Under the pieces are notes generated by a model. That model searched no databases. It was given only the letters and a program-made list of their open reading frames with translations, and was not told the origin of the DNA. A stretch of 64,000 nt of DNA from JAVVHH01 sp964235765 (lineage in GTDB: Bacteria; Pseudomonadota; Alphaproteobacteria; Acetobacterales; Acetobacteraceae). Where the stretch lies: the NCBI GenBank assembly GCA_964235765.1, contig CAXSDH010000008.1, positions 9,383-73,382 on the forward strand, in the 5' to 3' direction. Positions 61,682 through 64,000 of the stretch are shown here, piece by piece. Position numbers and translations under genes: made by a program. Each line of letters opens with the position of its first letter. The stretch's first letter is position 1.

Positions 61682-62728
61682 CTATGGCCGTTCAATGCCG
61701 TCGAGTGCTGCCAGCAACGCCCGCATGTCCGGCGGCATCGGTGTCTCGAAATGCAATGCCGCGCCGGTTCGCGGATGGTTGAATCCCAGCCGGACCGCGT
61801 GCAGCGCCTGGCGCGGGAAGTCCAGCAACGCCGCCCGGCCTGCCGCCGCCCCGCTTGCCGCCGCCCCACCCCGCGCTGCCGCCGGTATGCGCCGGAGGTA
61901 CACCGGGTCCCCCACCAAGGGATGGCCGATGCTGGCCAGATGAACACGAATCTGATGGGTTCGCCCGGTTGCAAGCTCGCAGTTCAGCAGGCTGGCGAGG
62001 GGGAACCAGGCCCGGGCCGTGTCGAACCGCGTCAGGGCCGCCTTGCCGCCCCGGGCAACGATTGCCATGCGCTTCCGGTCGCGCGGGTCCCGCCCGATGG
62101 CGCCCTCGATTGCCGCATGTGGCGGGGCCGGGATGCCCCAAACCAGCGCCAGGTACGAGCGATCGAGGTCGCGCGCGGCGAAGGCGGCGGAAAGCGTAGC
62201 AAGGGCCTGTTCGGTCTTGGCCGCGACCATGACGCCCGAAGTGTCCTTGTCCAGGCGGTGGACGATGCCGGGCCGGCGCTCGCCGCCGATGCCGGGCAGG
62301 CTGTCGCCGCAATGGGCAAGCAAGGCATTGACCAGCGTTCCGTCTGGGTTGCCCGGCGCGGGATGCACCACCAGCCCGGCCGGCTTGTCGAGCACGATCA
62401 GGTCGGCATCCTCGTACAGGATGTCGAAGGGAATGGATTGAGGTTGCGGGCTGGCCGGGAGCAGGGCGGGCGGCTGGATGCGGTATCGTCCGCCGGGCCG
62501 CACGGGCTCGGACGGGTCGCGCAACGGCGCACCATCCCGCAGCACGGCGCCGTCCTGCATCAGGGACTTGACGCGGGAGCGGGACATCGTGCCGATGGCG
62601 TCGGCCAGGAACCGGTCGGTGCGCTGCCCGGCCGTATCCGGCCCGGCCACGACATTGATCGCCACGGGCAGGGTATCGGGCAATGGGGGATGCGGGGTGC
62701 GCTGGTTGAAGGTGGCGGTCGTGGCCAT
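61682..62728 (-). CDS. rluD: 23S rRNA pseudouridine synthase, RluD/RluA family
   Basis: 348 residues from ATG 62728. An S4 domain (TDRFLADAIGTMSRSRVKSLMQDGAVLRDG) precedes the pseudouridine synthase core with IVLDKPAGLVVHPAPG, the catalytic GIVHRLDKDTSGVMVAAKTEQAL, CELATGRTHQIRVHLASIGHPLVGDPVYLR and RQALHAVRLGFNHP. RluD modifies helix 69 of 23S rRNA. An Ala/Gly-rich insert (AAARGGAAASGAAAGRAALL) sits before the final FPRQALHA motif, coded by GCC/CCG-rich sequence. rluD-rpoH order is common in alphaproteobacteria. Its start overlaps a small divergent gene. Confidence 0.94.
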   Translation of the reverse strand: MATTATFNQRTPHPPLPDTLPVAINVVAGPDTAGQRTDRFLADAIGTMSRSRVKSLMQDGAVLRDGAPLRDPSEPVRPGGRYRIQPPALLPASPQPQSIPFDILYEDADLIVLDKPAGLVVHPAPGNPDGTLVNALLAHCGDSLPGIGGERRPGIVHRLDKDTSGVMVAAKTEQALATLSAAFAARDLDRSYLALVWGIPAPPHAAIEGAIGRDPRDRKRMAIVARGGKAALTRFDTARAWFPLASLLNCELATGRTHQIRVHLASIGHPLVGDPVYLRRIPAAARGGAAASGAAAGRAALLDFPRQALHAVRLGFNHPRTGAALHFETPMPPDMRALLAALDGIERP

Positions 62729-62969
62729 GGGTGTCCTGATCGTGGCGGGAACGGTGGTGCTGGTGGCGGCGCTGGCCACACGAATGTCGTCCGCCCCAGC
62801 CCCGATTGCCAGCGCCGTGCTGGATGAGCCCCCCGGCACGCGGATCGCTGGCACCTCGATGGCGCCCGACCGTCTCGCCGTGCAGCTGCAGGGTGGCGGA
62901 CCCGACCGGGTGCTGTTGCTCGACACCAAGGCAGGCCGCGTGCTGGGCCGTGTGGCGCTGGCGCGGTGA
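62697..62969 (+). CDS. Small single-TM protein (DUF6476-like)
   Basis: 90 residues from GTG 62697, with GGGGGA 6 nt upstream. The N-terminus RWLKVAVVAMGVLIVAGTVVLVAALATRM is one membrane helix; the rest is a short periplasmic domain ending RLAVQLQGGGPDRVLLLDTKAGRVLGRVALAR, similar to small one-TM proteins (DUF6476 type) in alphaproteobacteria. Its first 32 nt overlap the divergent rluD 5' end, unusual but supported by the TM pattern and ribosome site. It overlaps the next small gene by 4 nt. Function unknown. Confidence 0.65.
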   Translation: MRWLKVAVVAMGVLIVAGTVVLVAALATRMSSAPAPIASAVLDEPPGTRIAGTSMAPDRLAVQLQGGGPDRVLLLDTKAGRVLGRVALAR

Positions 62970-63140
62970 AGAAGGGTGAAGACGGACTGCCGGAGAAGGT
63001 CTGTGCCGGCTGTCGCCGGCCGTTCGCCTGGCGCAAGAAGTGGGCGCACGACCTGGGATTCCGTGCGCTTCTGCTCGGCTGCTTGCCGCACGGGCGGCCG
63101 GGCTGCGGCGCGGCAGAAACTCGGGAAATCCGAGGCTTGA
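62966..63140 (+). pseudogene. DUF2256 zinc-ribbon protein, frameshifted
   Basis: The ATG reading gives MKKGEDGLPEKVCAGCRRPFAWRKKWAH and then nonsense. In the shifted frame the rest reads WDSVRFCSAACRTGGRAAARQK and stops at 63138-63140. Removing one C from the CC at 63052-63053 joins the halves into KKWAHDWDSVRFCSAACR, the DUF2256 pattern with CxxC and CxxxC metal pairs. So a single inserted base (real or sequencing error) splits the gene. It overlaps the upstream TM-protein stop by 4 nt. Function of DUF2256 is unknown. Confidence 0.8.
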
Positions 63141-63179
63141 TCTCGATGCGTGGCTGCCATAGATAACCCGCCTGGCCAC

Positions 63180-63255
63180 GTCCTGTTCGTCTAGAGGCCT
63201 AGGACACCGCCCTCTCACGGCGGTAACAGGGGTTCGAATCCCCTACGGGACGCCA
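63180..63255 (+). tRNA. tRNA-Glu (anticodon CTC)
   Basis: Acceptor GTCCTGT/ACGGGAC with encoded GCCA, D arm TCGTCTAGAGGCCTAGGA, anticodon stem CCGCC/GGCGG with loop CTCTCAC giving anticodon CTC, T arm AGGGG TTCGAAT CCCCT. All stems pair (one G-T in the acceptor). Decodes GAG. Confidence 0.94.
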
Positions 63256-63503
63256 AGCCTCCTAGAGGTCTAGCTGTACTCCTTCGCTTGGTGGCGGCCC
63301 GAAAGTGGGGAGCATGGGGTGCATGAACGGCCCCGAAACGGGGGCGGGCAATATCGAACGCGGATACCCACAGGGCCGCCTATCAGGCTTTGGCGGGTTG
63401 CTGCTCTACGGGCGTGACGCGCGCGCAGGCCATGCGCGGCCTCCAAGGCCTGACCACCAGCCGGGGTCTTGCCCCGGCGCCTCCCACGCTGCAAGTGAAG
63501 GCC
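63256..63503. other. Intergenic region
   Basis: About 250 nt between tRNA-Glu and the lipoprotein gene. Reading frames here lack ribosome sites and family-like sequence. I see no confident promoter, hairpin or repeat; it presumably holds the tRNA 3' end signals and the lipoprotein promoter. Confidence 0.5.
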
Positions 63504-64000
63504 ATGCGAGCCAAAGCCCTTCTGCCGGCGGCATTGAGCCTCTTGGCCGGTTGCAGCCCCAGCTATTCGCCCGACACCTACGCCAGCACGGCCGTGCAGC
63601 AGGCGAGCAAGGTGGAGCAGGGCCAGGTGGCCGGCGTCCGGCAAGTTGGCGTCAGCGCCTCGGGCGCCACCGGGGCCGTGACCGGCGCCGCCGCGGGCGG
63701 GATCGCCGGGTCGCAGGCGCCCGTGGGCGGCGTGGGCACGGCCCTGACCGCCCTGGGCGGCTCCCTGGTCGGCGGCCTCATCGGCAGCGGCGTGGAGCGC
63801 GCGTCGGGTGAGACCACCGCCTTCGAATACGTGGTCCGCAAGGCCAACGGCGAGCTGATCTCCGTCACGCAGAAGGACGCTGTGCCCCTCGTGCTCGGGC
63901 AGAAGGTGCTGGTCATCGCCGGCAGCCAGGCCCGGATCGTGCCCGATTACACCGTTCCCGTCGAACCCCCGCCAGCGCCACCCGTCACCGCGGCGGCGCC
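63504..64000 (+). CDS. SlyB-like outer-membrane lipoprotein, 3' partial
   Basis: Starts ATG 63504 and remains open to the window edge (165 codons visible). The signal peptide MRAKALLPAALSLLAGC has a good lipobox (LAGC). After it come SPSYSPDTYASTAVQQASKVEQGQVAGVRQV and a glycine-zipper pair of hydrophobic helices (GAVTGAAAGGIAGSQ, VGTALTALGGSLVGGLIGSGVE), then VVRKANGELISVTQKDAVPLVLGQKVLVIAGSQARIVPDY, the layout of SlyB/17-kDa antigen lipoproteins that stabilise the outer membrane. A Pro-rich tail follows, and the end is off-window. SlyB itself is ~155 aa, so the tail is extra. Confidence 0.85.
   Translation, partial: MRAKALLPAALSLLAGCSPSYSPDTYASTAVQQASKVEQGQVAGVRQVGVSASGATGAVTGAAAGGIAGSQAPVGGVGTALTALGGSLVGGLIGSGVERASGETTAFEYVVRKANGELISVTQKDAVPLVLGQKVLVIAGSQARIVPDYTVPVEPPPAPPVTAAA

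Overview
The window reads as chromosome from a high-GC alphaproteobacterium, most likely Rhodospirillales and probably Acetobacteraceae (an inference from gene content, not a search). Pointers are GC-rich codon use, an alphaproteobacterial/mitochondrial NDUFS4-type complex I accessory subunit, an rluD-rpoH pair, glnD next to mutS, rplM-rpsI followed by argC, a short-chain fatty-acyl ScfR-type regulator, and many periplasmic substrate-binding proteins. One 100-N assembly gap lies at 3219-3318, so this is a draft scaffold. I see no insertion sequence, prophage, rRNA or CRISPR array.

Layout. 1-3.1 kb: end of a ScfR-type regulator, then copC-copD. 3.3-6.2 kb: a thioesterase cut by the gap, an atypical SDR, a triple palindromic repeat and an oligopeptide-type binding protein. 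6.2-10.6 kb, minus strand: small protein, GNAT, M20 amidohydrolase, SDR/epimerase and IlvD/Edd dehydratase. 10.7-13.9 kb: rplM, rpsI, argC, gamma-carbonic anhydrase, lipoprotein. 13.9-20.8 kb: secreted protein, glycosyltransferase, PfkB kinase and BtpA protein, facing a dipeptide-type permease pair plus binding protein. 20.8-32.6 kb: yjbQ, glnD, mutS, MHS transporter, metallo-beta-lactamase-fold protein, bactofilin, EI24 protein, adenosine-kinase-like PfkB and a repetitive secreted protein. 32.7-36.5 kb: typA, another low-complexity secreted protein, ampG-like MFS. 36.4-44.8 kb: nitrate assimilation (nirD, nirB, a 115-aa unknown, nasA, nitrate transporter) with a divergent PP2C phosphatase-Ser/Thr kinase-TM fusion. 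44.9-59.3 kb: an aromatic-compound catabolic and uptake region. 59.3-64 kb: NDUFS4-like subunit, tRNA-Arg, PheC-like protein, rpoH, rluD, small proteins, tRNA-Glu and a SlyB-like lipoprotein running off the edge.

How genes work together. The nitrate block would import nitrate (NarK/NasA-type MFS), reduce it (NasA) and reduce nitrite to ammonium (NirBD); GlnD elsewhere in the window signals nitrogen status. In the aromatic block a flavin hydroxylase resembling 3-hydroxybenzoate 6-hydroxylase would make gentisate and a divergent cupin dioxygenase would open its ring, with a MarR regulator between the two directions. The dioxygenase heads a tightly packed twelve-gene minus-strand run (56541 down to 44863) holding one ABC importer core (one ATPase, two permeases) but five binding proteins from three families, two alpha/beta hydrolases and a class II aldolase. 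That run is the most unusual arrangement here.

Short perfect tandem duplications (11, 15, 24, about 23 and 31 nt) recur in unrelated genes and spacers. Two genes have start problems (epimerase, glycosyltransferase) and one small zinc-ribbon gene is frameshifted by one base.
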